From Clostridia bacterium (GTDB lineage: Bacteria > Bacillota > Clostridia > Christensenellales > Aristaeellaceae): a DNA stretch of 33,119 nt. The notes under the pieces are model-generated. The model did no database searches. It was not told the origin of the DNA and was given only the letters and a program-made list of their open reading frames with translations. Positions 5,686-13,982 of this stretch are shown in pieces. Every line of letters starts with the position of its first letter. Within the stretch, counting starts at the first letter, position 1. A program made the position numbers and the translations under genes. The DNA is taken from NCBI GenBank assembly GCA_017396845.1, contig JAFQKQ010000082.1, positions 1-33,119 on the forward strand. The letters are read 5' to 3'.

Positions 5686-7085
5686 ATAAACGTGCAGAAT
5701 CGCTTGGCGCGGCGATGAAAAAGGCGGGCATTCAAAACGGCATGACGATTTCCTTTCACCATCATTTGAGAAACGGCGATTATGTGATGAACATGGTGCT
5801 TGACGAGGCGGCAAAGATGGGGATTAAGGATCTTACGGTGCAGGCGTCGTCTGTGTTCGACGTGCACCAACCGATCATTGAGCACATCAGAAACGGCGTT
5901 GTCACGGGCATTGAAACCAACTACATGGGCGCAAAGGTAGGGAAGGCGATTTCGGAGGGCATTCTCGACAGACCCGTGCGCTTCAGAAGCCATGGCGGCC
6001 GTCCCGACGCGATTGAAAAGGGAAGAGTGAAAATCGATATCGCATTTGTCGCGGCCCCCTGCGCGGACGCATCCGGAAATGCAAACGGTATATATGGTCC
6101 TTCGGCCTGCGGATCGCTCGGTTATGCGTGCGCGGATGCAAAATATGCAAAAACGACCATTGTAGTTACCGATTATCTCGCAGAGTATCCGCTGTCTCCT
6201 GCGTCTATCGAAGAAACGGACGTAGACTATGTGGTTGTGGTCGATAAGATCGGCGACGCGGCTGGAATTGTGTCGGGAACCACGCAGATTACAAGAGACC
6301 CTGTAGGGCTTAAAATTGCCGAAACTGCGGCGAGGGTTATTGAACATTCCGGATATCTTGCGGACGGTTTTTCCTTCCAGACCGGCGCGGGCGGCGCATC
6401 GCTTGCCGTTACCAAGTATTTAAAGCCGATCATGAAGCGGAAAAACGTGTCCGGATCCTTCGGGCTTGGCGGCATTACCGGATATATGGTGGACATGCTG
6501 CGGGAGGGCTACTTTAAAAAGCTCATGGATGTTCAGTGCTTTGACTTGAAGGCGGTTGAATCGCTGAAAACCAACCCGGATCATATCGAAGTGTCCGCAA
6601 GCCGCTATGCAAGTCCCGGCGTCATTAGCGCATGCGTAGATCATCTGGACGCCGTCATTTTGGGAGCTACCCAGATCGATACGGATTTCAACGTAAACGT
6701 ACACACGGATTCAAACGGCTATATCATGGGCGGCTCCGGCGGACACAGCGATACTGCGGCGGGCGCGAAGCTTTCCATTATTGTAGCCCCGCTTTTCAGA
6801 GCGCGTCTTCCGATCATTGTAGATCGCGCGCTCTGCGTATCGACTCCGGGAAACACGGTGGACGTACTCGTAACGCAGCGCGGAATTGCGGTAAATCCCG
6901 CGAGGGAAGCGCTTAGAAAGCGCTTGACAGACGCGTGCCTTCCGGTGTACGACATCGGGGAGCTGAAGGAAATGGCGGAAAAAATCACGGGGAAGCCGGA
7001 CGATATCGAATTGGGAGAAAGAATTGCTGCGGAAGTGGAATATAGAGACGGAAGCATTATCGATAAAATTCGGTGCGTGAAATGA
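5682..7085 (+). CDS. citF: Citrate lyase alpha subunit (citrate:acetyl-ACP transferase), CitF
   Basis: CitF exchanges the acetyl group of acetyl-ACP for citrate, giving citryl-ACP for CitE. The 467 residues align with CitF of enteric bacteria from the GMTISFHHHLRNGDYV segment onward, including SHGGR, NANGIYGP, TGAGGASLAVT, FGLGGI, and TPGNTVDVLVTQRGIAVNPAR. It lacks roughly the first 40 residues seen in the 510-residue E. coli protein; that region is poorly conserved and outside the CoA-transferase core, so the enzyme is probably functional. The start overlaps citE by 4 bp, and the next gene begins in the same ATGA pattern. Citrate lyase is the only plausible assignment in this context. Confidence 0.95.
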   Translation: MNKRAESLGAAMKKAGIQNGMTISFHHHLRNGDYVMNMVLDEAAKMGIKDLTVQASSVFDVHQPIIEHIRNGVVTGIETNYMGAKVGKAISEGILDRPVRFRSHGGRPDAIEKGRVKIDIAFVAAPCADASGNANGIYGPSACGSLGYACADAKYAKTTIVVTDYLAEYPLSPASIEETDVDYVVVVDKIGDAAGIVSGTTQITRDPVGLKIAETAARVIEHSGYLADGFSFQTGAGGASLAVTKYLKPIMKRKNVSGSFGLGGITGYMVDMLREGYFKKLMDVQCFDLKAVESLKTNPDHIEVSASRYASPGVISACVDHLDAVILGATQIDTDFNVNVHTDSNGYIMGGSGGHSDTAAGAKLSIIVAPLFRARLPIIVDRALCVSTPGNTVDVLVTQRGIAVNPAREALRKRLTDACLPVYDIGELKEMAEKITGKPDDIELGERIAAEVEYRDGSIIDKIRCVK

Positions 7086-7597
7086 AAAGCGAAATTCAAA
7101 TGGCGCTTGACGCAAGGGAAGAGCGCTGGAATCAGAAACAGGCGCTGATTGGCAAGCATCGTATGCCGGTTATCTCTGTTACGCTTCGAATGCCGCGCAG
7201 CGTTCGAATGACGGAAGAAGCATGTGCATTCTTTGAAAGCATTCAAGCGGATTTCATTTCGCATATGAACGCGAACCGGTGCTTTCCTTTAAGGGTATTA
7301 AGCGGTAAAAACGCCGACGGGCCGTACTGCATGTATATCTGCGACGACGCTTCAAAAGCTAAGCGCCTTTCAATTGCGTTTGAAGATACGCGCTTTGGAA
7401 GTCTGATCGATGCGGATGTGACGGACGCGGCTTTTTACGAACTTTCAAGAACGGATTTCGGAAAGGAAAGCAGGACGTGCATCGTTTGCGGGAAAGAGGA
7501 TGCGAGGGTTTGTATAAGGCTTCAAAGCCACTTGGCGGAAGATACGAACAGCGCATGCCTTGAACTTATTCATCAATATATTAAAGGACGTAAATGA
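7082..7597 (+). CDS. citX: Apo-citrate lyase phosphoribosyl-dephospho-CoA transferase, CitX
   Basis: CitX attaches the prosthetic group to Ser14 of CitD. The 171-residue product has the family signature R(T)CxVCG followed by ARVCIRLQSH near the C-terminus (about 136-152), a PVISVTLRMP strand near the N-terminus, and the usual length of 170-180. I use ATG 7082, which overlaps the citF stop in ATGA as citF does with citE; a GTG at 7073 in the same frame would add three residues. No CitG, and no CitXG fusion, follows, so the triphosphoribosyl precursor must come from another locus. Confidence 0.88.
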   Translation: MKSEIQMALDAREERWNQKQALIGKHRMPVISVTLRMPRSVRMTEEACAFFESIQADFISHMNANRCFPLRVLSGKNADGPYCMYICDDASKAKRLSIAFEDTRFGSLIDADVTDAAFYELSRTDFGKESRTCIVCGKEDARVCIRLQSHLAEDTNSACLELIHQYIKGRK

Positions 7598-7598
7598 A

Positions 7599-8153
7599 AT
7601 GAAGATAGTAATTGCATCCGATATTCATGGCTCGGAAAAATATACGGAGGAGCTTGTAAAGAGAATCGAAGAGGAGAAGCCCGACAGAGTTCTGCTTCTG
7701 GGCGATCTTCTCTATCACGGTCCGAGAAATGATCTGCCCTGCGGCTATCAGCCAAAGCGCGTAATTGAGATATTAAACGGTATGAAAGAGCGTCTTTTCT
7801 GCGTTCGCGGAAACTGCGAAGCCGAGGTGGATCAGATGGTGCTCTCGTTTCCGGTAATGGCAGATTACGCCGTGATTCCCGTAAAAAACAGGATGATCTA
7901 CGCAACCCACGGGCACAACTATTCTCAAACTACGCCGCCGCCCTTAATGAAAGGCGATATTCTGCTTGCAGGGCATACGCACATACCCAAGTGCGAAATG
8001 TGCGAAGGCTTTATCTACATGAACCCCGGCTCCGTTTCCATACCGAAAAACGGAAGCGAGCACAGCTATATGACGTATGAGGACGGCGTATTTCAGTGGA
8101 AAAAGCTATTCGGGGGAGAAACATATATGAGGTATTCGATTGAGAACGCCTGA
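7599..8153 (+). CDS. yfcE: YfcE-type metallophosphodiesterase
   Basis: This 184-residue cytoplasmic protein has all calcineurin-like metallophosphatase motifs: SDIHG at 7-11, GDLLYHG near 43-49, GNCE near 76, THGHN and GHTH toward the C-terminus. It matches YfcE, a Mn-dependent phosphodiesterase active on model substrates with unclear physiological role. I take ATG 7599 because MKIVIASDIHG is the family's N-terminus; an in-frame ATG at 7560 lies within citX and would add 13 residues not found in the family. It is probably the last gene of the cit operon, directly followed by a terminator, with no obvious link to citrate metabolism. Confidence 0.9.
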   Translation: MKIVIASDIHGSEKYTEELVKRIEEEKPDRVLLLGDLLYHGPRNDLPCGYQPKRVIEILNGMKERLFCVRGNCEAEVDQMVLSFPVMADYAVIPVKNRMIYATHGHNYSQTTPPPLMKGDILLAGHTHIPKCEMCEGFIYMNPGSVSIPKNGSEHSYMTYEDGVFQWKKLFGGETYMRYSIENA

Positions 8154-8163
8154 AGCGCTCAAT

Positions 8164-8195
8164 GGCGGTTTGGAAAGCTTCCGAGCCGCCTTTTT
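8164..8195 (+). terminator. Intrinsic terminator of the cit operon
   Basis: A 12-bp stem with two G-U pairs (8164-8175 with 8179-8190) and an AGC loop is followed by TTTTT, 11 bp after the YfcE stop. Confidence 0.85.
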
Positions 8196-8297
8196 CATTA
8201 CAGGAGAATAATGTAAATTTTAAAGCCGGTATAGTATTTCTGAAGAAAATTGTCGAAAAAATGGCGCAATGATGCGGCGCGTATAACATAGGGATGA

Positions 8298-8326
8298 TTG
8301 CCAAATGCTTTCGTTCGTGTTATAAT
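8298..8326 (+). promoter_or_regulatory. Sigma-A-type promoter of the YesL-like/Hsp33 block
   Basis: TTGCCA (8298-8303), a 17-nt spacer and a perfect TATAAT (8321-8326) lie 68 bp upstream of the ATG at 8394. The intervening leader shows no obvious regulatory fold. Confidence 0.7.
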
Positions 8327-8393
8327 TAAAATTGTACAACTGTGCAGCCGATGAGATTACGGTTGTGAAAATGTCGTTTGGAGGGAATTCCAT

Positions 8394-9698
8394 ATGAGCG
8401 GACTTATGAACTCGTATTTTTACGGAAAAGCAGGCAAGGGCGATTATACTGTTGAACAGATGCCGACCACCAGAAAGCAGCTGTTCTTTACCACGCTGCG
8501 CGTACGCCTGTCTTCAATGGTGGGACTGAACTTTCTGCATGTGCTGTTTCTGATCCCGCTGCTCATTTGGACGTTCCTGTCTTCGCAGACGCTGATTCTG
8601 TATTCCTCTGACGAGGCGTATATGTTTGGCGGAGAAGCGATGGAAAATGCATATCACGAGTATCAGGATCTGAAGACGCAGTATGAAGCCACGGTGAATG
8701 CGCCTGAGCAGATCGTGCTTTTGCAGTCCAAACTTGACGACGTTGTTGATAATATCAAAAATATCAACGAAGGCAAGGTTATCATGGTCGAGGAAGCGCC
8801 GATTGTAGAGGGCGGAGAGGCTACTCAGCGTCCGCTTACGGTTGAAGAGCTCACCGTACAAAAGGAAGAGCTGGAGGCTCAGATCGCCGTAAACGAAGAG
8901 CTTTCCAAGGCGACGGAGAAAGATATTGAGCTTCTCGGCACCGAATATGTGAAAGCATATAACTATTACAATGAATTTGTCAGCAGCAATCTGAAAAGCC
9001 AGCTGAGCCTCATTTTGCTTGTGATGATTCCCTTGATCGCGCTGGCCGGTATCGGTTCCACGGGTCAGATGTATGTTCTTCGCAACTGGGCAAGAGACGA
9101 GCATTCCTTCATGTGGTCGGATTACAAGGCGACCATCAAGAGCAACTGGAAGCAGGGTCTTGTGATTGGTCTTCTCAACGGTCTTTCCATATATATATTC
9201 TACATTGCATATATCACCTACGGCGATATGGCGGCCAAAAGCGGCTGGTTCTTCGTCATTCCGCAGATGCTGATGGTAATGCTGCTTGTCATCTGGTGGA
9301 TGATGAATGAGATCATATTCCCGATGATGGTCACTTATGATATGAAAATCAGGCAGCTGATCAGAAACAGCGCCATTATGGTTATCGCGCGTCTTCCGTA
9401 CTCCATTCTGATTCTGATCGGTTCGCTCGTTCCCGCCGTCATCGGCCTTTGCCTGCCAATTCAGTTCTCCATGATCTTTATCGTGCTCTTCTACGGCCTG
9501 ATCGGCTTCTCTCTGACCGGCTTCCTGTATGCTTCCTATGCAAACAGCCTCTTTGACCGCTTCCTGAACCCCCGCATTGAGGGCGCAGAGGTCAATAAGG
9601 GCCTTCGCGAAGCAGAGGAAGACGACGATGATGAGGACGACAAGCAGGAAGAAGTTGTATTGAAGGAAGACCGCTTCTGGGAGCGTAAATCCAAATGA
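8394..9698 (+). CDS. YesL/DUF624-like membrane protein with extracytoplasmic coiled-coil insert
   Basis: This 434-residue integral membrane protein begins with a cytoplasmic N-terminus (MPTTRKQLFFTTLRVR) and a first membrane segment at about 43-66. About 130 polar residues follow (70-200), rich in Glu, Gln and Leu with heptad-like spacing, a probable extracytoplasmic coiled coil. Roughly five more membrane segments lie at 205-385, and a very acidic cytoplasmic tail (EEDDDDEDDK) closes the protein. The second half, with FPMMVTYDMKIRQLIRNSAIMVIARLP, resembles the YesL/DUF624 family found beside sugar ABC systems in Bacillota; classic YesL is about 210 residues and lacks the insert. It starts at ATG 8394 with GGAGGG upstream. 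The next gene overlaps by 4 bp. Function unknown; family assignment moderate. Confidence 0.65.
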   Translation: MSGLMNSYFYGKAGKGDYTVEQMPTTRKQLFFTTLRVRLSSMVGLNFLHVLFLIPLLIWTFLSSQTLILYSSDEAYMFGGEAMENAYHEYQDLKTQYEATVNAPEQIVLLQSKLDDVVDNIKNINEGKVIMVEEAPIVEGGEATQRPLTVEELTVQKEELEAQIAVNEELSKATEKDIELLGTEYVKAYNYYNEFVSSNLKSQLSLILLVMIPLIALAGIGSTGQMYVLRNWARDEHSFMWSDYKATIKSNWKQGLVIGLLNGLSIYIFYIAYITYGDMAAKSGWFFVIPQMLMVMLLVIWWMMNEIIFPMMVTYDMKIRQLIRNSAIMVIARLPYSILILIGSLVPAVIGLCLPIQFSMIFIVLFYGLIGFSLTGFLYASYANSLFDRFLNPRIEGAEVNKGLREAEEDDDDEDDKQEEVVLKEDRFWERKSK

Positions 9699-10444
9699 CA
9701 TATGCGCATTTAGCCGATATATACGATCATTTTGCTTCGGACTTTAACTACGACGAATGGACGGAGTGGTATCTTTCGATACTGAAAAGGGCGCAGTCGG
9801 AGGGTACGGACATATGCGACTGCGGCTGCGGCACCGGTTCTATCGCCGTAAGGCTTTCAAAGGCCGGCAAAAAGGTGATCGGTATTGATCTGTCCGAGGA
9901 CATGCTTCGCGTGGCCTCGGACAAAGCGCGCGCATGGGGCGTAAAAATCAGGTTTGTGAAGCAGGATATGAGAAAGCTTCAGCTTCCGCGCCCTGTGGAT
10001 GCCGTGATCGCTGCATGCGACGGGGTAAACTATCTGACGGATGAAAAGAGCGTAAAGCAGTTTTTTGCAAGCGCGTTTTCAGCAATCAAGCCGGGCGGCG
10101 CGCTGGCGTTTGATATTTCCAATTTGGATAAGCTTTGTTCGATGGGAAAAACCTATCTGTACGGAGAAGACAGAGAGGATGCAACCTATCTTTGGATGAA
10201 CGAGTTTTCCGAGACCGACAGAAAAATCAATATGCATCTTGCGTTTTTTGTGCGCGAGGCGGACGGAAGATACCGAAAATTTGAAGAGACACATGTGCAG
10301 AGGGCGCATCTGAAGAGTGAGATTACAGAATGGCTTGAGGAAGCGGGCTTTCGGGACATCACCGTTTACGGGGGCGATGAAGGCGAGAGCGGCGGCCCGG
10401 GCGGCAAGAGAATGTATATAACGGCAAAAAAGCCGAAGGCATAA
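9695..10444 (+). CDS. Class I SAM-dependent methyltransferase
   Basis: This 249-residue soluble protein has the Rossmann methyltransferase motif I DCGCGTGS at 42-49, motif II VIGIDLSEDML with the acidic ribose-binding residue, motif III-like VKQDMRKLQLP, and IKPGGALAFDI later. These define a small-molecule or protein class I methyltransferase. The acceptor-binding C-terminal portion (about 150-249) has no substrate-specific feature I recognise. The start overlaps the preceding membrane gene by ATGA, and Hsp33 follows after 16 bp, so it is co-transcribed with both. Substrate unknown. Confidence 0.88.
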   Translation: MTYAHLADIYDHFASDFNYDEWTEWYLSILKRAQSEGTDICDCGCGTGSIAVRLSKAGKKVIGIDLSEDMLRVASDKARAWGVKIRFVKQDMRKLQLPRPVDAVIAACDGVNYLTDEKSVKQFFASAFSAIKPGGALAFDISNLDKLCSMGKTYLYGEDREDATYLWMNEFSETDRKINMHLAFFVREADGRYRKFEETHVQRAHLKSEITEWLEEAGFRDITVYGGDEGESGGPGGKRMYITAKKPKA

Positions 10445-10460
10445 TGAAAGGGTAGAAAAC

Positions 10461-11360
10461 ATGGCGGACAACGGGATCATCAACATGGATGGATTAATGA
10501 GAATATCGCTGCTCGGCGGACAGGCGAGAGCGTTTTTGGTGGAAAGCACGCATATGGTGGAGAAGGCCAGACAAATTCACCATCTTTCAAGAACCGCAAC
10601 GGCAGCGCTTGGCCGCACGCTCACGGCGGCCAGCGTTCTGGGCTGCATGTTAAAGGGTGCCGACGAATCCGTTACCTGCCGAATCGACGGCGGCGGTCCT
10701 TTGGGGCTTTTGCTCGCGGTTGCCAAAAACGACGGAAGCGTGAAGGGCTTTGCGGCGCATCCCGAGGTCGACCCGCCCAGACGCGGCGAAAAGCTGGATG
10801 TAGGCGCGGCGGTGGGCAGAAACGGCCTTCTCACCGTCATCAAGGATATGCATATGCGCGATCCCTATGTGGGGCAGGTCGAATTGATGTCCGGCGAAAT
10901 CGGCGAGGACTTCGCTATGTATTTCACCTCCTCTGAGCAGACGCCGTCTCTGGTGTCTCTGGGCGTATTGGTCGGCGATACCGTTGAAGCCGCCGGCGGC
11001 CTTGTGATACAGATGATGCCCGGCGCAAGTGACGTCGCCATTAAGTCCATTGAATTAAGCGCCGGAATGTTTATGGATATTTCCAAAACCATACAGACCG
11101 ACCATCTGGACGGAGCGCTGTTCCAGCTGCTTTCGCATCTGGAGCCGGAGGTGCTTTCCAGACAAACCATACAGTACAAATGCGACTGCTCAAGAGAGCG
11201 CGTGGAGCGCGCGCTGATTTCCCTGGGCGAAAAGGAGCTTAGGGAAATGATCGACGAGCAGCACGGCGCGGAAGTGGACTGCCATTTCTGCAACACGCGC
11301 AGGCGCTTTACGGAGGCGGAGCTGGAAGCGCTTCTTCGCCAGGCCAAGGGCGGCGTCTGA
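10461..11360 (+). CDS. hslO: Redox-regulated holdase chaperone Hsp33
   Basis: Hsp33 is a cytoplasmic holdase that is activated when oxidants release zinc from its C-terminal cysteines, protecting unfolding proteins during oxidative stress. This 299-residue protein has the full length and the redox switch: Cys241 and Cys243 (CDC) and Cys274 and Cys277 (CHFC), a CXC-X30-CXXC arrangement. The N-terminal chaperone domain carries the family segments (R)TATAALGRTLTAASVLG and GGGPLG. GAAAGGG precedes the ATG. An Hsp33 gene fits a strict anaerobe that meets occasional oxygen. It sits between a methyltransferase and TPR/HEAT-repeat genes of unknown role. Confidence 0.96.
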   Translation: MADNGIINMDGLMRISLLGGQARAFLVESTHMVEKARQIHHLSRTATAALGRTLTAASVLGCMLKGADESVTCRIDGGGPLGLLLAVAKNDGSVKGFAAHPEVDPPRRGEKLDVGAAVGRNGLLTVIKDMHMRDPYVGQVELMSGEIGEDFAMYFTSSEQTPSLVSLGVLVGDTVEAAGGLVIQMMPGASDVAIKSIELSAGMFMDISKTIQTDHLDGALFQLLSHLEPEVLSRQTIQYKCDCSRERVERALISLGEKELREMIDEQHGAEVDCHFCNTRRRFTEAELEALLRQAKGGV

Positions 11361-11392
11361 TCGGCGGGAATTTTGTAAATTCGGAGGATTCG

Positions 11393-13090
11393 ATGACGAA
11401 ATTTGATCCCAAGGTGGTATCGTTTCAAAGAAACGCCAGCTATCTGCATGAGAAGGCGCTGAAAAACAGGCGCGAAGGCTTGAATGCGGATGCTATGGAG
11501 CTGATGCGCAAGGCTTGCGAGCAGGAACCGGAAAATGTGCGATATAAGCTCGATCTTGCGGAGATATACTCCGAGATGGGGCTGTTCGAGCAGGCAAGCC
11601 GAACGTTTACGGAGATACTGCTGGAGGACGGAAGCGATAAAAACTGCCTGTATGGGATGGCGGTAAATTTATACAAGCAGGGCGAGATTTCCCGCGCGGA
11701 GCGTGCGCTCGGCGCATATGTGGAGTTTTCCGGCACGGAGGGACGCAAAGCGGAGGCCAAAAGGCTGATGGATGAGATTTCCATCGCCCGCCGGATCGAC
11801 CGCCCCGCCAATCGAAAGCTGTTTCGGGCGATGCGCCTTGCCGCAAAAGCGTGTGACCAGATGAACGGCGGAAATAACGCCGAAGGCGCAAGGCTTTTTA
11901 AGAAATCCCTTGAAATCAAGGAGTATTCAGACGAGGTACGCGCGCTGTACGCTCATTCGCTGCTTACCATAAACGAAAGGGAAGCGGCGGTTCGGGAAGC
12001 GGATAAGTGTCTGAAAAGAAAATCGGAAAAAGGCGGACTCACCGCAAGGGCGCTGTGGCTGCTTTCTCAGGTTTATGAAGAAGCGGGCGATAACGAGAAG
12101 GCGAAGGCGCTGATTGATGAAGCCGTCGCGCATCCCGATCCGGAGCAGGAAATGCACCTTCGCGCCCTCATGTTTATGGACGATAAACGCTATGAGGAAG
12201 CGGAGGAAGCGATTAACCGCCTTTTGAAGGATACGCCGTATGATAAGCAGCTTTTGCACATGCTGTCGGTTGTAAGATACAACCTTTCGATGGGCAAAGA
12301 GGAGATCATCACCGGCTGGCGCAGAATTCAGAGGCTGGATCCGTATGATCCTGTGGCGGATTACTACCTTCGAGCGATGGATGATGGAAAAATGCCGCCG
12401 ATTCCTATGACGTATGCATACGCCATACCTGTATTTGAAGCGGCCAGACGCGTAAAGGCTTTGACCGATGTAATGCTGAAGGGTGAAAATGCCCTGAAAA
12501 GCGCGTGGGATGAAGAAGAAGAATTCCGTAAGATTCTCGAATGGGAACTGTATCAGAAGGATTCCAGAATCACGCGCCTCGCCCTTGCGATACTGGCAAG
12601 CATCAATATTCCCAAAACGAGAAATATGCTCAGAATTTATGCCGAGCGGCCGGATGTATCGGTAAAACTCAGGCTGTACGCCATGTACCTGATAAAAATG
12701 TCGAATATTCAGGAAGGCAATGCGCTTGACAGCGCGTATTCTCAGGCGGGTATGCCGTCCGAGGAGGAGCTGATGGCGGATATCACGGTGAGCGAAAGGC
12801 AGATGATCCGCCTTGCCGCAGAATATATCAAGGAAAATTTCGGAGAGTACCCGACGGCGGATATCGCGCTCATCTGGCGCACCTTCAAAGAGGCGAGAGG
12901 CGAGTCGGGCGATCCCGTGCGGCGTATAGAAACGGGAAGTGCGGCGCTTGCGCTGTTCTATATGGAAATGCGCGGCATGGAAGGCGACGTAATGGCGGTA
13001 TCCAAGTTCTATGCGTGCCCGCCGAGGCAGACTGCCTATATCGCAGGCGCGATCAGAAATGTATTCCATTCCAATTTTGAAAACGAATAA
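11393..13090 (+). CDS. Tetratricopeptide-repeat protein
   Basis: A 565-residue soluble protein without a signal peptide. TPR-like helix pairs are visible from about residue 15 to 290, for example the alanine/glycine-patterned segments KNRREGLNADAMELMRKA, YSEMGLFEQASRTFTEIL and YKQGEISRAERALGAYVEF, and later SQVYEEAGDNEKAKALIDEA. The remainder (about 300-565) is helical but not clearly repeated. TPRs are protein-protein scaffolds; the partner is unknown. The gene starts at ATG 11393 after GGAGGA and is followed after 25 bp by a HEAT-like protein, so the two helical-repeat proteins are probably made together. Confidence 0.8.
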   Translation: MTKFDPKVVSFQRNASYLHEKALKNRREGLNADAMELMRKACEQEPENVRYKLDLAEIYSEMGLFEQASRTFTEILLEDGSDKNCLYGMAVNLYKQGEISRAERALGAYVEFSGTEGRKAEAKRLMDEISIARRIDRPANRKLFRAMRLAAKACDQMNGGNNAEGARLFKKSLEIKEYSDEVRALYAHSLLTINEREAAVREADKCLKRKSEKGGLTARALWLLSQVYEEAGDNEKAKALIDEAVAHPDPEQEMHLRALMFMDDKRYEEAEEAINRLLKDTPYDKQLLHMLSVVRYNLSMGKEEIITGWRRIQRLDPYDPVADYYLRAMDDGKMPPIPMTYAYAIPVFEAARRVKALTDVMLKGENALKSAWDEEEEFRKILEWELYQKDSRITRLALAILASINIPKTRNMLRIYAERPDVSVKLRLYAMYLIKMSNIQEGNALDSAYSQAGMPSEEELMADITVSERQMIRLAAEYIKENFGEYPTADIALIWRTFKEARGESGDPVRRIETGSAALALFYMEMRGMEGDVMAVSKFYACPPRQTAYIAGAIRNVFHSNFENE

Positions 13091-13115
13091 ACGGAAGACG
13101 GGGGAGTAACGGCAA

Positions 13116-13946
13116 ATGTACGAGATTCTGGATTTTGACGCCAATTTTGCTGCATATTCGGAAAAATGGATGCAGATGAATCAGAAGAAGTTTAAGAATA
13201 TCGAGCAGATGGAGGATGCGATGCCGGAGGTGTACATGCGCTGGCTGAATTCCCCCGCGGCATTTCTGATGGGAGAAACGCCCGCGATGTATTTTACGAA
13301 ATACAATAATGCCTCCGAGCTCGTGCGCTGGGTGATTGAATACGAGAATGCGGATGTTCCTGTACCGGATCCCTTGCTGGAAAGAATCTCTGACTTGGGC
13401 GCCCGCGCGGTGAACGCGCTTATGAACGCCGCCGGAAACAGCGAAAACACCGCGCAGACCAGAATCACCTGCCTGAACCTTTTGAAGGAGACGGACGCGG
13501 GTGAAAAGCCGATGGAAATGTGCCTGGATATGATCGACAGGCGCGAGGAGGATGACGAACTGGCGGACGTAGCCGCAGAGCTGCTTTCCAATATGGGAAA
13601 AGCCGTCGTAATGCCCATTCTTGAAAGGTTTGAAGAGGTAACGGATGAGGCGAAGGAAACGTATCTGGACGTACTTTGCAACTATCCGGGCGACGACAGG
13701 ATTTATAAAGCGCTCATAGACGCATTCATTACGCACGATGACAAGAAGGCGCTGTACGCGTCCTTTATCGGAAAGCTCGGCGACGACAGAGCCGTTGATA
13801 TTCTGAAGGATGCGCTGAGTCTTCCGGAGATTTCCTATCTCGATTATCTTGAAATTCGAAACGCCGTTGAAATGCTCGGCGGAACCGTGGAAGGCGACAG
13901 AGAATTTGCCGGTGATCCGTATTACGAGACGCTGAAAAACGCATAG
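13116..13946 (+). CDS. HEAT-like helical repeat protein
   Basis: A 276-residue acidic cytoplasmic protein with no signal peptide. From about residue 85 to 265 it shows repeated pairs of amphipathic helices with Asp/Ala/Leu patterns typical of HEAT repeats: DELADVAAELLSNMGKAVVMPIL, ETYLDVLCNYPGDDRIYKALIDAF and YASFIGKLGDDRAVDILKDAL. The N-terminal ~80 residues are different and contain two Trp/Tyr-rich stretches. I recognise no catalytic motif. It starts at ATG 13116 after a GGGGGAG ribosome binding site and is sandwiched between a TPR protein and a zinc-ribbon/TPR membrane protein, which suggests a shared scaffold; that is inference. Confidence 0.7.
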   Translation: MYEILDFDANFAAYSEKWMQMNQKKFKNIEQMEDAMPEVYMRWLNSPAAFLMGETPAMYFTKYNNASELVRWVIEYENADVPVPDPLLERISDLGARAVNALMNAAGNSENTAQTRITCLNLLKETDAGEKPMEMCLDMIDRREEDDELADVAAELLSNMGKAVVMPILERFEEVTDEAKETYLDVLCNYPGDDRIYKALIDAFITHDDKKALYASFIGKLGDDRAVDILKDALSLPEISYLDYLEIRNAVEMLGGTVEGDREFAGDPYYETLKNA

Positions 13947-13982
13947 AATATATACATGCATTCTGCGTAAGGGAGTGAGGGC

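Noticed and set aside
5319-6347. 342-codon minus-strand open frame
   Set aside because: Antisense across citE and citF, whose assignments are secure.
8514-9701. 395-codon minus-strand open frame
   Set aside because: Antisense to the YesL-like membrane gene; rich in His, Gln, Asn and Asp as expected from reading hydrophobic codons backwards, with no domain.
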